Made by a program: the position numbers and the translations under genes. DNA of 64,000 bases from Halalkalibacillus sediminis (GTDB lineage Bacteria; Bacillota; Bacilli; Bacillales; Alkalibacillaceae), in contig NZ_PJNH01000002.1 of assembly GCF_002844535.1 (NCBI RefSeq), forward strand, positions 62,001 to 126,000, read 5' to 3'. Positions 53,338-62,478 of the stretch are shown piece by piece. The number at the start of each line of letters is the position of its first letter. Positions within the stretch are counted from its first letter, which is position 1. The notes below the pieces were generated by a model. The model saw nothing but the letters and a program-made list of their open reading frames with translations. It ran no database searches and had not been told where the DNA came from.

Positions 53338-54336
53338 ATGCTATCAAAACCATTCTCAAAAATTATAGGTATTGTATTCGGGCTCTTGTCTGTAATGGTT
53401 TTATTGTGGGCGAGTGTCATATATGGATTAACATACATAACGACTAGCGATGTGATCGATTCTTTCGTACGCTTCGATGAGTCGAATCAACATTACATCA
53501 TTCAGGACACAAGGATTCCACGTGCATTGATTGCAGCTGCAGTCGGTTCTAGTTTAGCCATTGCTGGCGCAATCATGCAGGGATTGACAAAAAATCCGTT
53601 AGCCTCTCCAAGTATTTTCGGTATTAATGCAGGGGCTAGCTTTTTTGTTGTGATTGGTGTGACTTTCTTTGGGATTACTTCGATTACAGGGTTTACGTGG
53701 CTAGCATTTTTAGGGGCTGCGCTTGCGGCTGTAGTCGTGTATTCGTTAGGTTCAGTAGGTTCGGAAGGACTGACTCCTGTGAAGTTGACGCTTGCAGGGG
53801 CAGCGATTGCAGCTCTTTTTTCTTCATTAACTCAAGGGATGCTGACTTTGAATGAACGTTCTTTGGATCAAGTTTTATTTTGGCTCGCTGGAGCGGTTCA
53901 AGGGAGAGATCTCGATTTACTTGTATCCGTTCTTCCTTATCTAATAGTCGGTTGGGTCGCTTCGTTATTCATGGGAAAGAAAATGAATGTTCTGATGATG
54001 GGGGAAGATGTCGCAGCAGGCCTTGGTCAAAATACAATTTTGGTCAAGTTATCGGGAGCAGTCATTATCGTGCTTCTAGCGGGAGGAGCCGTTGCGATTG
54101 CTGGGCCAATTGGTTTTATCGGTATCATCATTCCTCATATCGCGCGTTGGCTCGTTGGGTACGACTATCGATGGGTGATTCCTTATAGTGCAGTGCTAGG
54201 AGCGATGTTGTTGTTGATGGCGGATATCGGCGCACGTTACTTGATCATGCCTCAGGAAGTTCCGATCGGAGTTATGACTGCGTTTATCGGTGCTCCTTTC
54301 TTCATTTATATAGCGAGGAGGGGAATCAATGAGTAG
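53338..54336 (+). CDS. FecCD-type siderophore permease 1
   Basis: 332 residues, about 10 helices; the conserved RIPRALIAAAVGSSLAIAGAIMQGLTKNPLASPSIFGINAG segment is diagnostic, with the coupling loop AGPIGFIGIIIPHIAR near the end. Imports ferri-siderophore with permease 2. It overlaps the next gene by 8 bases. Downstream of a Fur box. Confidence 0.92.
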   Translation: MLSKPFSKIIGIVFGLLSVMVLLWASVIYGLTYITTSDVIDSFVRFDESNQHYIIQDTRIPRALIAAAVGSSLAIAGAIMQGLTKNPLASPSIFGINAGASFFVVIGVTFFGITSITGFTWLAFLGAALAAVVVYSLGSVGSEGLTPVKLTLAGAAIAALFSSLTQGMLTLNERSLDQVLFWLAGAVQGRDLDLLVSVLPYLIVGWVASLFMGKKMNVLMMGEDVAAGLGQNTILVKLSGAVIIVLLAGGAVAIAGPIGFIGIIIPHIARWLVGYDYRWVIPYSAVLGAMLLLMADIGARYLIMPQEVPIGVMTAFIGAPFFIYIARRGINE

Positions 54337-55378
54337 ACACCGTTCGTTACGAATAGGAAAATCCTCCTTTTTAATAGATACTAAAGCAACAGCAATTATA
54401 ACTGGATTGACAATCGGGATGGTCCTTCTGATGATCATCAGCTTAGGAATTGGACAATTACAGGTTTGGCCGATCGATGTGGTGAAAGCCGTGTTCGGTG
54501 CTGGTACGGATATCCAGAATCTGACGGTTCAACAATTCCGTGCACCACGTATTGTATTATCTGTATTTGCGGGGGCAGCTCTTGCAATGTCAGGAGCAAT
54601 CTTACAAGGTATCATTCGAAACCCACTAGCATCACCAGATATTATTGGTATCACGTCCGGTGCCGCTTTAGCCACGGTCGGTTTCTTGACTGTTTTCAGT
54701 GATCGAGGTAATGCATTGACCGTTAGTATCCACTGGATGCCACTTGCTTCCTTGATCGGGGCGATCGTGATGGGGATATTAGTGTACTCATTAGCCATCA
54801 CCAGAAATGGCGTCCAGCCGCTGAAATTAGTTCTGATTGGTATCGGTTTGGCTGCAGCCCTTGAGGCGATTACTACGATGCTCATGTTACTTGGACCAAT
54901 TTTCACGGCAGCAAGAGCGAATATTTGGTTGACTGGGAGCGTGAACGGAACGAACTGGTCGGAAATCCAGACAATTGTTCCTTGGGTGTTAGGGTTGACG
55001 CTCATTCTATTCCTCTTGACACCAAGGCTGAACATCCAGGAGCTAGGGGACGAACTGGCGAAAAATGCTGGGGCATTCGTTCAGCGTGACCGGTTGATTC
55101 TGTTGTTTGTAAGTACGGCTTTAGCAGGTGGAGCAGTGGCGTTTGCAGGAGGCATCAGTTTCGTCGGTTTGATGGCTCCACATATGGCTCGCCGCTTAGT
55201 TGGTTCGGCATTCGGCTCGTTGATTCCTACAGCCGCTTTGATTGGCGGGATCATCGTGTTAATTGCTGACCTGGTCGCGCGTACTGCCTTTGCACCTCTT
55301 GAAGTTCCAGTGGGAGTTTTCACTGCGCTAATCGGTGCACCGTATTTCATTTATCTGTTATTCAAAAGTAAAAAGTAA
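54329..55378 (+). CDS. FecCD-type siderophore permease 2
   Basis: 349 residues, with RAPRIVLSVFAGAALAMSGAILQGIIRNPLASPDIIGITSG and GGISFVGLMAPHMARRLVG. Begins inside permease 1, so the two subunits are translated together and form the heterodimeric channel. No ATPase gene follows; a distant YusV-type ATPase is presumably shared (established for Bacillus subtilis siderophore uptake). Confidence 0.92.
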   Translation: MSRHRSLRIGKSSFLIDTKATAIITGLTIGMVLLMIISLGIGQLQVWPIDVVKAVFGAGTDIQNLTVQQFRAPRIVLSVFAGAALAMSGAILQGIIRNPLASPDIIGITSGAALATVGFLTVFSDRGNALTVSIHWMPLASLIGAIVMGILVYSLAITRNGVQPLKLVLIGIGLAAALEAITTMLMLLGPIFTAARANIWLTGSVNGTNWSEIQTIVPWVLGLTLILFLLTPRLNIQELGDELAKNAGAFVQRDRLILLFVSTALAGGAVAFAGGISFVGLMAPHMARRLVGSAFGSLIPTAALIGGIIVLIADLVARTAFAPLEVPVGVFTALIGAPYFIYLLFKSKK

Positions 55379-55398
55379 CATATTTTTTATTAAAGGGT

Positions 55399-56172
55399 GT
55401 GGGGAACTTGGCAAAATTGACAAAAGAAGAAAAAATAATTATGAAAGACTATTTCCGGATGGTCGATTATGCTGAGGAATTCTCTGCCCAATTATCTGAC
55501 TTAATGGACGAAGAGAAGTTGAGAGATTATTTACACGAAATCAAGCGTGAATTCGGTACAGATAGTATCTTTGTGGCAGCTTCCCAGTTGATGAAGCGGC
55601 TCGGTTATAACTTAGCGCTTCCACCTTTATACATGATGACAGTCAAAAATGTGAAGTTGGATATGCCTCTTGATCAACTTTGGATTGTACCGAATGTTGT
55701 GGATGGTAAATGGCTACCCAATTTGTATATGGAAGAAATTAAAGTTGAAGAATTTGGGGAAGACAGGGAAGCTGAACGCCGTGAGTATTGTGAAAATCTC
55801 TTTCGTAGATTAGGAGAGTTGGTGCAATTAGTCTCAGATGTAGCGAGAGTTCCGAAACCTACGTTGTGGGAGAACATCGCGATTTATGTTTACTGGATCT
55901 ATGAGAAGAAGTTGATGGAAGAACCATTCGCACAAATTCAAGGTCGTGTTAAAGAGGACTACGAGTTTTTGTTACGAGGTTTGGGTGCAGAAGCGTTTGA
56001 CGACAACTGCAACCAGCTGAGGAACTTTTACTGGGGGCGCCGAGTAGAAGCAGATGGTACACGAATCCGCAGAACATGCTGCTTCTATTACGGAGCGAAC
56101 GAAGAACGGAAACCATGCTCTACCTGTCCGAAAACCCCTGAAGAACTTGCAAGGCCAATACCTTTTGAATAA
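55399..56172 (+). CDS. FhuF-like siderophore-iron reductase
   Basis: 257 residues. The C terminus has two adjacent Cys, then CxxC (C-C-x11-C-x2-C, R-R-T-C-C-F...PCSTCPKT), the [2Fe-2S] site of the FhuF/ferric-siderophore reductase family. The N-terminal part is helical. It is the last gene of the siderophore operon and would release iron by reduction in the cytoplasm. TTG 55408 (MAKLTKEEK) or GTG 55399 may be the start: GGGTGTGGGG is nearby. Confidence 0.8.
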   Translation: MGNLAKLTKEEKIIMKDYFRMVDYAEEFSAQLSDLMDEEKLRDYLHEIKREFGTDSIFVAASQLMKRLGYNLALPPLYMMTVKNVKLDMPLDQLWIVPNVVDGKWLPNLYMEEIKVEEFGEDREAERREYCENLFRRLGELVQLVSDVARVPKPTLWENIAIYVYWIYEKKLMEEPFAQIQGRVKEDYEFLLRGLGAEAFDDNCNQLRNFYWGRRVEADGTRIRRTCCFYYGANEERKPCSTCPKTPEELARPIPFE

Positions 56173-56175
56173 GTG

Positions 56176-56203
56176 AAAATCCTGCTACAGCAGGATTTTT
56201 TTC
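56176..56203 (+). terminator. rho-independent terminator
   Basis: AAAATCCTGCT / AGCAGGATTTT with a two-base loop and T7. Confidence 0.9.
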
Positions 56204-56217
56204 GTATTTAAAAAGAT

Positions 56218-56448
56218 TGTTTGGTCGAATCCTCCACGTCACGAGTCGAACCCGCCATGTCACGAGTCGAACCCGCCATGTCACGAGTCAAATCCGCCAC
56301 GTCGGAGGTTGAACCCTCCATGTCACGAGTCAAACCCGCCACGTCAGGAGCTTAACCCTCCACGTGGGGAGTTGAATCCGCCACGTGAGGAGTTTAATCC
56401 ACCACAACTAGGGTTCAATCAACCATAACCAAGTTTCAATCCCCACCA
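56218..56448 (+). repeat. tandem array of about eleven 21-bp units
   Basis: Units follow one another at exactly 21 bases from 56218 to 56448. The left ones (56239, 56260) are near identical, TCACGAGTCGAACCCGCCATG without the last base counted; units become less alike rightward (CACGT/ACGTG variants, then TTCAATC). No spacers separate them, so this is not CRISPR. It lies in the 477-base gap between the siderophore operon and two small membrane genes. The rest of that gap (56449-56649) holds an ACCCATTGTGACAATGGGT-like inverted repeat (56504-56523) and an A/T-rich promoter region. Confidence 0.9.
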
Positions 56449-56649
56449 TAACTATTTCCAACTCTTCAAACCTAGCATTAACCCTGTCACAACAGTACTT
56501 CTCACCCATTGTCACAATGGGTGGAAAAACTTTTTAAAATAAATTACAAAAATCTATTTTTTTTGCATGAAAATTATAGTAGAATTCCCGGAAGGATATG
56601 TTATAATGTTTAACTGTTGACAAGAGAACGTAGAAATGGGGGACAAAGT

Positions 56650-56838
56650 ATGAGAAACCAACTATCATTTGCGAGAATCAACTTCATCATAGGGATAGCG
56701 TTTTTGATCATCTCGTTGATGCAAACTGATCAAATGCATATTCTATCCTTCGCAGTGATTGGCTTATCTCTGCTATTTGTGAGCCACCTTAATCGCAAAC
56801 CGCGACCACAAGGTTTTGAACGAATGACAAGGGAGTAA
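56650..56838 (+). CDS. small membrane protein, two helices
   Basis: 62 residues: helices at about 8-22 and 30-46, then a basic tail KPRPQGFERMTRE. Start ATG 56650 (GGGGGA upstream) is preferred over the 56617 frame. Family not recognised. Four bases before the next membrane gene, so the two are coupled. Confidence 0.65.
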   Translation: MRNQLSFARINFIIGIAFLIISLMQTDQMHILSFAVIGLSLLFVSHLNRKPRPQGFERMTRE

Positions 56839-56842
56839 CCAT

Positions 56843-57247
56843 ATGTTTGGAATTATAACAATTATTCTTATACTCCTAGTTGTCTATTTTACTGTGGAGA
56901 AAGAATCTAAGAAACTGAAAACAATAGTTAGTTTTTACTTCGGGTTAGTAGCTGCCATCTTTTTTGGCGGGGCAATTTATATAAACTTTAAATATCAGCT
57001 CAATACTGGTCCGGTACTTGAGGGCGGATTTCAAGCTTACTTCGAGTGGGTCAGCTGGTTTGCTGTATTATTCATTGTGCCACTAGCAATCTTGATGATT
57101 TACAAAGCCCACAAACTACTGACAAAACGATTTGTTGGAGCTTTTTCTCGATACGGATTACTAACGGGGTTCGTGATCATAATCACTCTATCATCATACG
57201 CTGCTTTCTATGGGTTTATTTTGACCGTGTATGGATTTGCTCCATAG
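56843..57247 (+). CDS. membrane protein, four helices
   Basis: 134 residues, four hydrophobic segments (about 3-20, 28-48, 65-85, 102-125) with short loops. AAGGGAG precedes ATG 56843. Cotranscribed with the preceding 62-residue protein. No recognised family; may be a small integral complex. Confidence 0.65.
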   Translation: MFGIITIILILLVVYFTVEKESKKLKTIVSFYFGLVAAIFFGGAIYINFKYQLNTGPVLEGGFQAYFEWVSWFAVLFIVPLAILMIYKAHKLLTKRFVGAFSRYGLLTGFVIIITLSSYAAFYGFILTVYGFAP

Positions 57248-57276
57248 AATAGAATTAAGTAAATAATCGTACTAAC

Positions 57277-57308
57277 AAAAACACTGCACCCTCGGCGCAG
57301 TGTTTTTT
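57277..57308. terminator. rho-independent terminator
   Basis: AAAACACTGC / GCAGTGTTTT with a 10-base loop and T6; between convergent genes. Confidence 0.8.
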
Positions 57309-57313
57309 AGCAC

Positions 57314-58447
57314 TTATTTATTTTTCTTCTTGGTCATTTCTGTCATTTGTTGCCAAATTGAGCCTTGGGCTTCTTCACCTTCTTGGATTCTAGCGAGAGC
57401 CATCTTTGCTTGCATCCGTACTTCAAATTCCGGATCTTCCAGAGCTTCTTCTAGTGCAGGGAGGGCTGATTCATCTCCATATTCATATAAAAACATGGCA
57501 GCGCGCCAGCGGACGATTCGGCTTTTATCTTTTAACGTTTTAATCACTTCAGGAATTGCTTCCTTAAATCCTAAGTCTGAGAGACAGTCGCCAGCCGTTC
57601 GGCGCACGGTAACGGTCTTATCGTTCAAAGCTTTATATAGATAAGGAAGAACATTTCTGTCTTCAATCATTCCAAGGTAAGCTGTAGCTAGGCGGCGGAC
57701 CGAAACTTTCGGGTCATCTAAAGCTTTATCTAGCACCGGTAGATCTTCTGTTGATGGATCCATCCGATCAAGGGCTGCATAACGATCTTTCCAGTCTTCA
57801 GCATCAAGCATGTCCAGTGTGACCTTTTTCGGTTCAATATCTCGCACTCGCTCATTATTTTTCGCCATATCAACCAAAGTCGTTAACCGATCTTCATTGT
57901 ATGTTGCTTCGATTTCGGCCACAACATCAGGCCCGATTTCATCCATTTCTCCGTAACGGGGATGTTGTTCTTCCCATTCACGTTCCATCAACATGGCGGA
58001 AGAATCCTCCGATGCCTTCATCGCTGCGTCCGTAAATCGTGATGCCAAACCAAAACGCTTTTCAGTCTCATCTTCTTCAAGTTTCACTTGCATCGGGATC
58101 CCACGATACTTTTGGATGAATACGTGAACTTCACCAAAAGCCTCTTCTTCTTCATCACCGCTTGAGAAGTCACCCTCGACTGTATCTGCTGATCCAAGTA
58201 CACGTTTCACTTCTGGCAAAATATCTTCCCAGTCTACTTTAGGGTTTCGTTCCAATGCAATGAAGTCGATGACGCGATATAACTCCTTCACGCCTTCAAC
58301 TGCAAATAATTCTTTCACATATTGCGGCGCATCACTTAAGTCATCTTTTACAGAATAACTCTCAGTTTGTCCGTCTGGCAGAGTTTCATCCACATTTATT
58401 TTCATCGAGTATGGACTCGGTGTAGGTTCGATTGATGTAATTTTCAT
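57314..58447 (-). CDS. cvfC: conserved virulence factor C family (YpgR/CvfC), HEAT repeats
   Basis: 377 residues: N-terminal NifU-N-like domain (1-85, MKITSIEPTPSPYSMKINVDETLPDGQTESY), a middle linker and C-terminal HEAT repeats (about 225-360: VLDKALDDPKVSVRRLATAYLG and so on). The set matches CvfC/YpgR, named for attenuation of Staphylococcus virulence, with no biochemical role. ATG 58447 has AAAGGAG upstream; the 58465 frame starts in the SD itself. Single gene. Confidence 0.88.
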   Translation of the reverse strand: MKITSIEPTPSPYSMKINVDETLPDGQTESYSVKDDLSDAPQYVKELFAVEGVKELYRVIDFIALERNPKVDWEDILPEVKRVLGSADTVEGDFSSGDEEEEAFGEVHVFIQKYRGIPMQVKLEEDETEKRFGLASRFTDAAMKASEDSSAMLMEREWEEQHPRYGEMDEIGPDVVAEIEATYNEDRLTTLVDMAKNNERVRDIEPKKVTLDMLDAEDWKDRYAALDRMDPSTEDLPVLDKALDDPKVSVRRLATAYLGMIEDRNVLPYLYKALNDKTVTVRRTAGDCLSDLGFKEAIPEVIKTLKDKSRIVRWRAAMFLYEYGDESALPALEEALEDPEFEVRMQAKMALARIQEGEEAQGSIWQQMTEMTKKKNK

Positions 58448-58553
58448 TTCATAAGCTCCTTTCATAAAACAAGTTTATCTATTATTATAATAACAAAACT
58501 CTAACAGAATATTTAACCGCCAAACATTCTGAATTCTCATAGGGGGTCTCTTC

Positions 58554-58976
58554 GTGTCTATTAAAGGAATCAATCACTTACTATTTTCTGTTTCTGATCT
58601 AAATGAATCTATTCAATTCTATAAACGGGTTTTCGGTGCGAAACTATTGGTAGAGGGGCGTAAGACTGCTTATTTTGACTTGAATGGATTGTGGATTGCA
58701 TTAAATGAAGAAAAAGAAATTCCTCGGAACGAAATTGAACAGTCTTATACGCATACGGCATTTTCTATCGATGAAGACGATCTTATACCTATGCATGAAA
58801 AACTCGAAAAGTTAGGGGTCAGAATCCTTTCTGGAAGACCTCGTGATGAAAAGGATAAATCATCGATCTATTTCACCGATCCTGATGGTCACAAGTTTGA
58901 ATTTCATACGGGTACAATGCAAGATCGCCTTGATTATTATAAAAAAGATAAAACACATATGAAGTTTTATGATTAA
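58554..58976 (+). CDS. fosB: metallothiol transferase FosB (fosfomycin resistance type)
   Basis: 140 residues, one VOC domain. Metal ligands H8 (GINHLL), H67 (SYTHTAFS) and E116 (HKFEFHTG) are present, and the FosB signature [22 protein letters not shown] is kept. It opens fosfomycin's epoxide with bacillithiol (or L-cysteine) and Mg2+/Mn2+. GGGGG precedes the GTG start at 58554. Common as a chromosomal gene in Bacillaceae; not evidence of recent acquisition. No regulator is seen beside it. Confidence 0.92.
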   Translation: MSIKGINHLLFSVSDLNESIQFYKRVFGAKLLVEGRKTAYFDLNGLWIALNEEKEIPRNEIEQSYTHTAFSIDEDDLIPMHEKLEKLGVRILSGRPRDEKDKSSIYFTDPDGHKFEFHTGTMQDRLDYYKKDKTHMKFYD

Positions 58977-58993
58977 GAAATATTACTAAATTT

Positions 58994-60214
58994 TTACTTA
59001 ATAGAAGGCACTTTTTCAATACTTCTCAAGTCCCGATCGATCAATGGAACTAATCCACAAATAGCAATCCATCCCCCAGCAAACAAGAATAAATAGCTCA
59101 CATCAAACAAATCTGCAACATAGCCTCCCGCTAGTGCTAACGGTGGCATAAGGAAATTCGAGAGAGCTCCCACAAGTGTAAAAACCCTTCCTCTGACGTC
59201 GTCTTTCACTAGCAAAATGAGCAGTGATGCGAATAAGATATTCACTAGCACTGTTAAGGCTGTCATTATAAGAAAAAAAACGACTCCTATATAATAGTTA
59301 GTAGTCAATCCCATCCCTATAAATGCTACTCCGCCAATAATGAATTCTGCCCCGATGAGTAGACCAGGTTTCACTAACGGTAAAAATTTTCCTGCAACTA
59401 ATCCGATTAATATCCCAACCCCGGCAGCTGAAGCGTTCATGAACCCGTACTGAATCGCATTCGCTCCGTACTGATCGGATACGAGTACTACCATTAGTGA
59501 ACCTGCAATAGTCGTGACGTTTACTGCCATTACTAGGAAAATTAACTTGAACACAGTTTTATTTTTCTTCAGTGCTGAAAACCCCACCTTTAAATCTTTC
59601 CACACAGTAGGCTTCGTTTCTTCCATATTTTTCACTTCACTAGAAACATTCGTGATATTGATGACAAATATCAGTAGAATACTAGCCAGCAAATAAACAG
59701 CAGAGTGAGTCAGCATCACCCCTACAAAGCCGATCATACCAATAACAAAACCACTGATGGATTGTCCGATTAATTCACTTGTTTGACTCGTAGAAGTTAT
59801 GTATCCATTTACCTGAACAATTCGCTTCTCCCCAACAATTCTGGGGAGAAGTTTGTTTTTTGCTGGTTCGATGAAAATCATGCATATATGTTGCAGGATA
59901 ATAGCTACATAAATAAAAGCTATCAGAATATTTATTTGAAGAGCATAAAAAATACTGAGAAATATGCCTATACCTATCATGAGGGCATAACCGATTTGCA
60001 TGGAAGTTTTTGGTTCGGTTCGATCGATGAACACCCCGATGAATGGGCCCACTAAGATTCGTGTTAAAGATGTTATTGCTGTGATAGCAGCGGCGGATAG
60101 AGCAGAATCTGTAAGTTGGTACACGTACCAGAGGATCGCCAAGTCGAAAATACTGTCAGCTAAGACGGTGAAAAATTGGTTGCTGACAATCAAACTCATA
60201 TTTCTTTTAAACAT
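58994..60214 (-). CDS. MFS transporter (macrolide-efflux-like)
   Basis: 406 residues, 12 helices. N-terminal SNQFFTVLADSIFDLAILWYVYQLTDSALSAAAITAITSLTRILVGPFIGVFIDR is typical of the DHA3/Mef-type efflux subfamily. GAGGTG precedes ATG 60214. It stands alone behind a promoter region containing a perfect 20-bp palindrome, which suggests induction by a regulator. Substrate cannot be read. Confidence 0.88.
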   Translation of the reverse strand: MFKRNMSLIVSNQFFTVLADSIFDLAILWYVYQLTDSALSAAAITAITSLTRILVGPFIGVFIDRTEPKTSMQIGYALMIGIGIFLSIFYALQINILIAFIYVAIILQHICMIFIEPAKNKLLPRIVGEKRIVQVNGYITSTSQTSELIGQSISGFVIGMIGFVGVMLTHSAVYLLASILLIFVINITNVSSEVKNMEETKPTVWKDLKVGFSALKKNKTVFKLIFLVMAVNVTTIAGSLMVVLVSDQYGANAIQYGFMNASAAGVGILIGLVAGKFLPLVKPGLLIGAEFIIGGVAFIGMGLTTNYYIGVVFFLIMTALTVLVNILFASLLILLVKDDVRGRVFTLVGALSNFLMPPLALAGGYVADLFDVSYLFLFAGGWIAICGLVPLIDRDLRSIEKVPSIK

Positions 60215-60248
60215 AAAAACACCTCATATTTAAAATAACTTAAATATA

Positions 60249-60268
60249 ATTTTAAATATATTTAAAAT
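60249..60268. promoter_or_regulatory. perfect 20-bp AT-rich palindrome upstream of MFS gene
   Basis: ATTTTAAATATATTTAAAAT at 60249-60268, its own reverse complement. On the minus strand it lies just after a TTGACT -35-like hexamer (60270-60275), i.e. over the core promoter of the MFS gene. Probably an operator. AT-rich palindromes can arise by chance, so the call rests on position. Confidence 0.5.
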
Positions 60269-60404
60269 ATAGTCAACCCATTATTTGTTAAATCTAATTT
60301 TTTTAAATAGACATACCTATCAAAAATGCTGAATATAATAGAATTAAAATTTTATAATCTACAAAATCCAAGAGTACATAGCTATAACAGTTGGGGTGAA
60401 TTGA

Positions 60405-61388
60405 ATGGAGCAAAAACCAGTATTGGATGTTGCAGGATTGAAAACTTATTTTTATTTGGATGATCAGATGGTCGCAAAAGCTGTTGATGGGGTGGATTTC
60501 ACAGTCAATCCAGGAGAAACGGTCGCAATCGTAGGGGAATCTGGTAGTGGAAAAAGTGTTACATCATTGTCGATCATGCAGTTGATCAATAAACCAGGAG
60601 AAGTGATTGATGGGACGATCAAATTAGAAGATGAGAATTTATTGAACAAGTCAGCTAAGCAAATGACAAAAATACGCGGAAACGATATCGCGATGATCTT
60701 CCAGGAGCCAATGACGGCTTTGAATCCTGTCTATACGATCGGTAATCAAATCATCGAAACGATTAGGAAGCATAAGAAATTCTCTAAAGAAATAGCGCGT
60801 GAAAAAGCGATCGAACTATTAAAGGTGGTCGGTTTTCCAAGAGCAGAAGAAACGATGAACGATTATCCTCATCAGTTGTCTGGAGGAATGCGTCAAAGGG
60901 CGATGATTGCCATCGCAATTTCATGTGAACCTAAGTTACTCATTGCTGACGAGCCTTCAACCGCACTAGACGTTACGATTCAAGCTCAAATATTAGACTT
61001 GCTAGCAGAAATGAAGGAAAAGTTTGAGATGGCCATTCTTCTGATCACTCATGACCTGGGTGTAGTAGCGGAATATGCTGATAGAGTGCTTGTCATGTAT
61101 GGTGGTCAGATTGTTGAAGAAACCACGGTAGAGAAAATATTTGAAGATACCAAACACCCATATACGATAGGGCTGCTTGATAGTTTACCAAGCCTTGAAA
61201 AAGAGATGACTAGACTAGGTGCGATTAAAGGAACCGTTCCAGCTGCACATAGTTTCCCTGAGGGTTGCCGATTCTCTACGAGGTGTCCCCACGTAATGGA
61301 ACGATGTTATAAAAAAAATCCGGATCTCTTAGATGTCGAGGCTGATCACAAAGCTCGTTGCTATCTTTACGTAGAGGAGGCTACATAA
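60405..61388 (+). CDS. oppD: oligopeptide/dipeptide ABC ATPase (OppD/DppD type)
   Basis: 327 residues. Walker A GESGSGKS (44-51), signature LSGGMRQR, Walker B LLIADEPSTALD and switch H in ITHDLGVVAEYADR. The C-terminal oligo_HPY tail with four Cys (CRFSTRCPHVMERC) can hold a [4Fe-4S] cluster, as in Opp/Dpp ATPases. GTTGGGGTG precedes ATG 60405. One base separates it from the partner ATPase. Confidence 0.92.
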   Translation: MEQKPVLDVAGLKTYFYLDDQMVAKAVDGVDFTVNPGETVAIVGESGSGKSVTSLSIMQLINKPGEVIDGTIKLEDENLLNKSAKQMTKIRGNDIAMIFQEPMTALNPVYTIGNQIIETIRKHKKFSKEIAREKAIELLKVVGFPRAEETMNDYPHQLSGGMRQRAMIAIAISCEPKLLIADEPSTALDVTIQAQILDLLAEMKEKFEMAILLITHDLGVVAEYADRVLVMYGGQIVEETTVEKIFEDTKHPYTIGLLDSLPSLEKEMTRLGAIKGTVPAAHSFPEGCRFSTRCPHVMERCYKKNPDLLDVEADHKARCYLYVEEAT

Positions 61389-61389
61389 C

Positions 61390-62394
61390 ATGCCACTTAC
61401 TGACCAAAAAGTAGAAAAAAAGATTGATGAAGAAGTATTGGTTCAAGTGAAAAATATCAAAAAATACTTTCCTATAAAAGGTGGCATTTTGAAACATACA
61501 ATTGGCCACGTAAAAGCAGTAGATGATGTGTCTTTAGATATCAAAAAAGGTGAAACCTTAGGTGTTGTGGGAGAATCCGGTTCAGGAAAGTCTACTCTCG
61601 GCAGAGTTATATTGCGTTTGCTTAACCCTACAGAAGGTGAAGTCTTATTTGAGAATCAAGACATTTCCCATTTAAGCAATCGAAAATTAAGAGAGTACCG
61701 GAAAGATATGCAAATCGTTTTCCAAGATCCTTTTGCTTCACTCAATTCCAAAATGAGTGTTGGAGAATTGGTTGAAGAGCCATTGCTTGTTCAAACATCT
61801 ATGACAAGATCCGAACGCAAAGAGAAATGTATCAATCTTTTGGAAAAAGTAGGTCTTCGAGCAAGTGACCGTGGTAAATATCCTCACGAGTTTTCCGGAG
61901 GGCAGAGACAACGCATCAGCATAGCGAGAGCCTTAGCACTCAACCCGAAATTCATTATTTGTGATGAGCCAGTCTCCGCATTGGATGTTTCTATCCAAGC
62001 CCAAGTGCTCAATCTGATGGCTGATCTTCAAGATGAATTCGATCTTACTTATTTATTCATCGCGCATGATTTGAGTGTTGTTAAGCATATTAGCGACCGG
62101 GTGGCTGTAATGTATCTGGGTCGCATTGCTGAAATTGCACCGAAAAAGTCGCTTTACGATAACCCGCTTCACCCATATACACAAGCGTTACTGTCGTCTG
62201 TTCCTTCTACAGACGTCAAGAATCGGCGTGAAAAAATCCATTTAACAGGAGATTTACCGAGCCCTTCTGACCCGCCTACAGGATGTGCATTCAGGACGCG
62301 ATGTCCTCAAGCGCATGATCGATGTGCAATAGAACGTCCTGAATTAAAACATAGGGGAGAAGGTCATTATGTGGCTTGTCATTTATATAAATAA
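61390..62394 (+). CDS. oppF: oligopeptide/dipeptide ABC ATPase (OppF/DppF type)
   Basis: 334 residues. Walker A GESGSGKST, signature FSGGQRQRIS, Walker B FIICDEPVSALD, switch H (IAHDLSVVKHISD) and the C-terminal Cys set CAFRTRCPQAHDRC. Starts with ATG 61390; the SD AGGAGG lies in the 3' end of oppD. Forms the ATP-hydrolysing heterodimer. The permease genes are not in the window; the binding protein follows. Confidence 0.92.
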   Translation: MPLTDQKVEKKIDEEVLVQVKNIKKYFPIKGGILKHTIGHVKAVDDVSLDIKKGETLGVVGESGSGKSTLGRVILRLLNPTEGEVLFENQDISHLSNRKLREYRKDMQIVFQDPFASLNSKMSVGELVEEPLLVQTSMTRSERKEKCINLLEKVGLRASDRGKYPHEFSGGQRQRISIARALALNPKFIICDEPVSALDVSIQAQVLNLMADLQDEFDLTYLFIAHDLSVVKHISDRVAVMYLGRIAEIAPKKSLYDNPLHPYTQALLSSVPSTDVKNRREKIHLTGDLPSPSDPPTGCAFRTRCPQAHDRCAIERPELKHRGEGHYVACHLYK

Positions 62395-62478
62395 AAATGC
62401 TTCATCATCGGAGGTGATCACCTAAAAATAAATCGTTTGTTGTTTTTTGTTTGGTCGAAAATTTAAAGGGGTGAGAAT

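Noticed and set aside
56218-56448. CRISPR-like array
   Set aside because: Repeats are contiguous at 21 bases with no unique spacers and no cas genes nearby.
58554-60214. FosB plus MFS pump as an acquired resistance island
   Set aside because: No mobile element or composition change is visible; fosB is a usual chromosomal gene in Bacillaceae.
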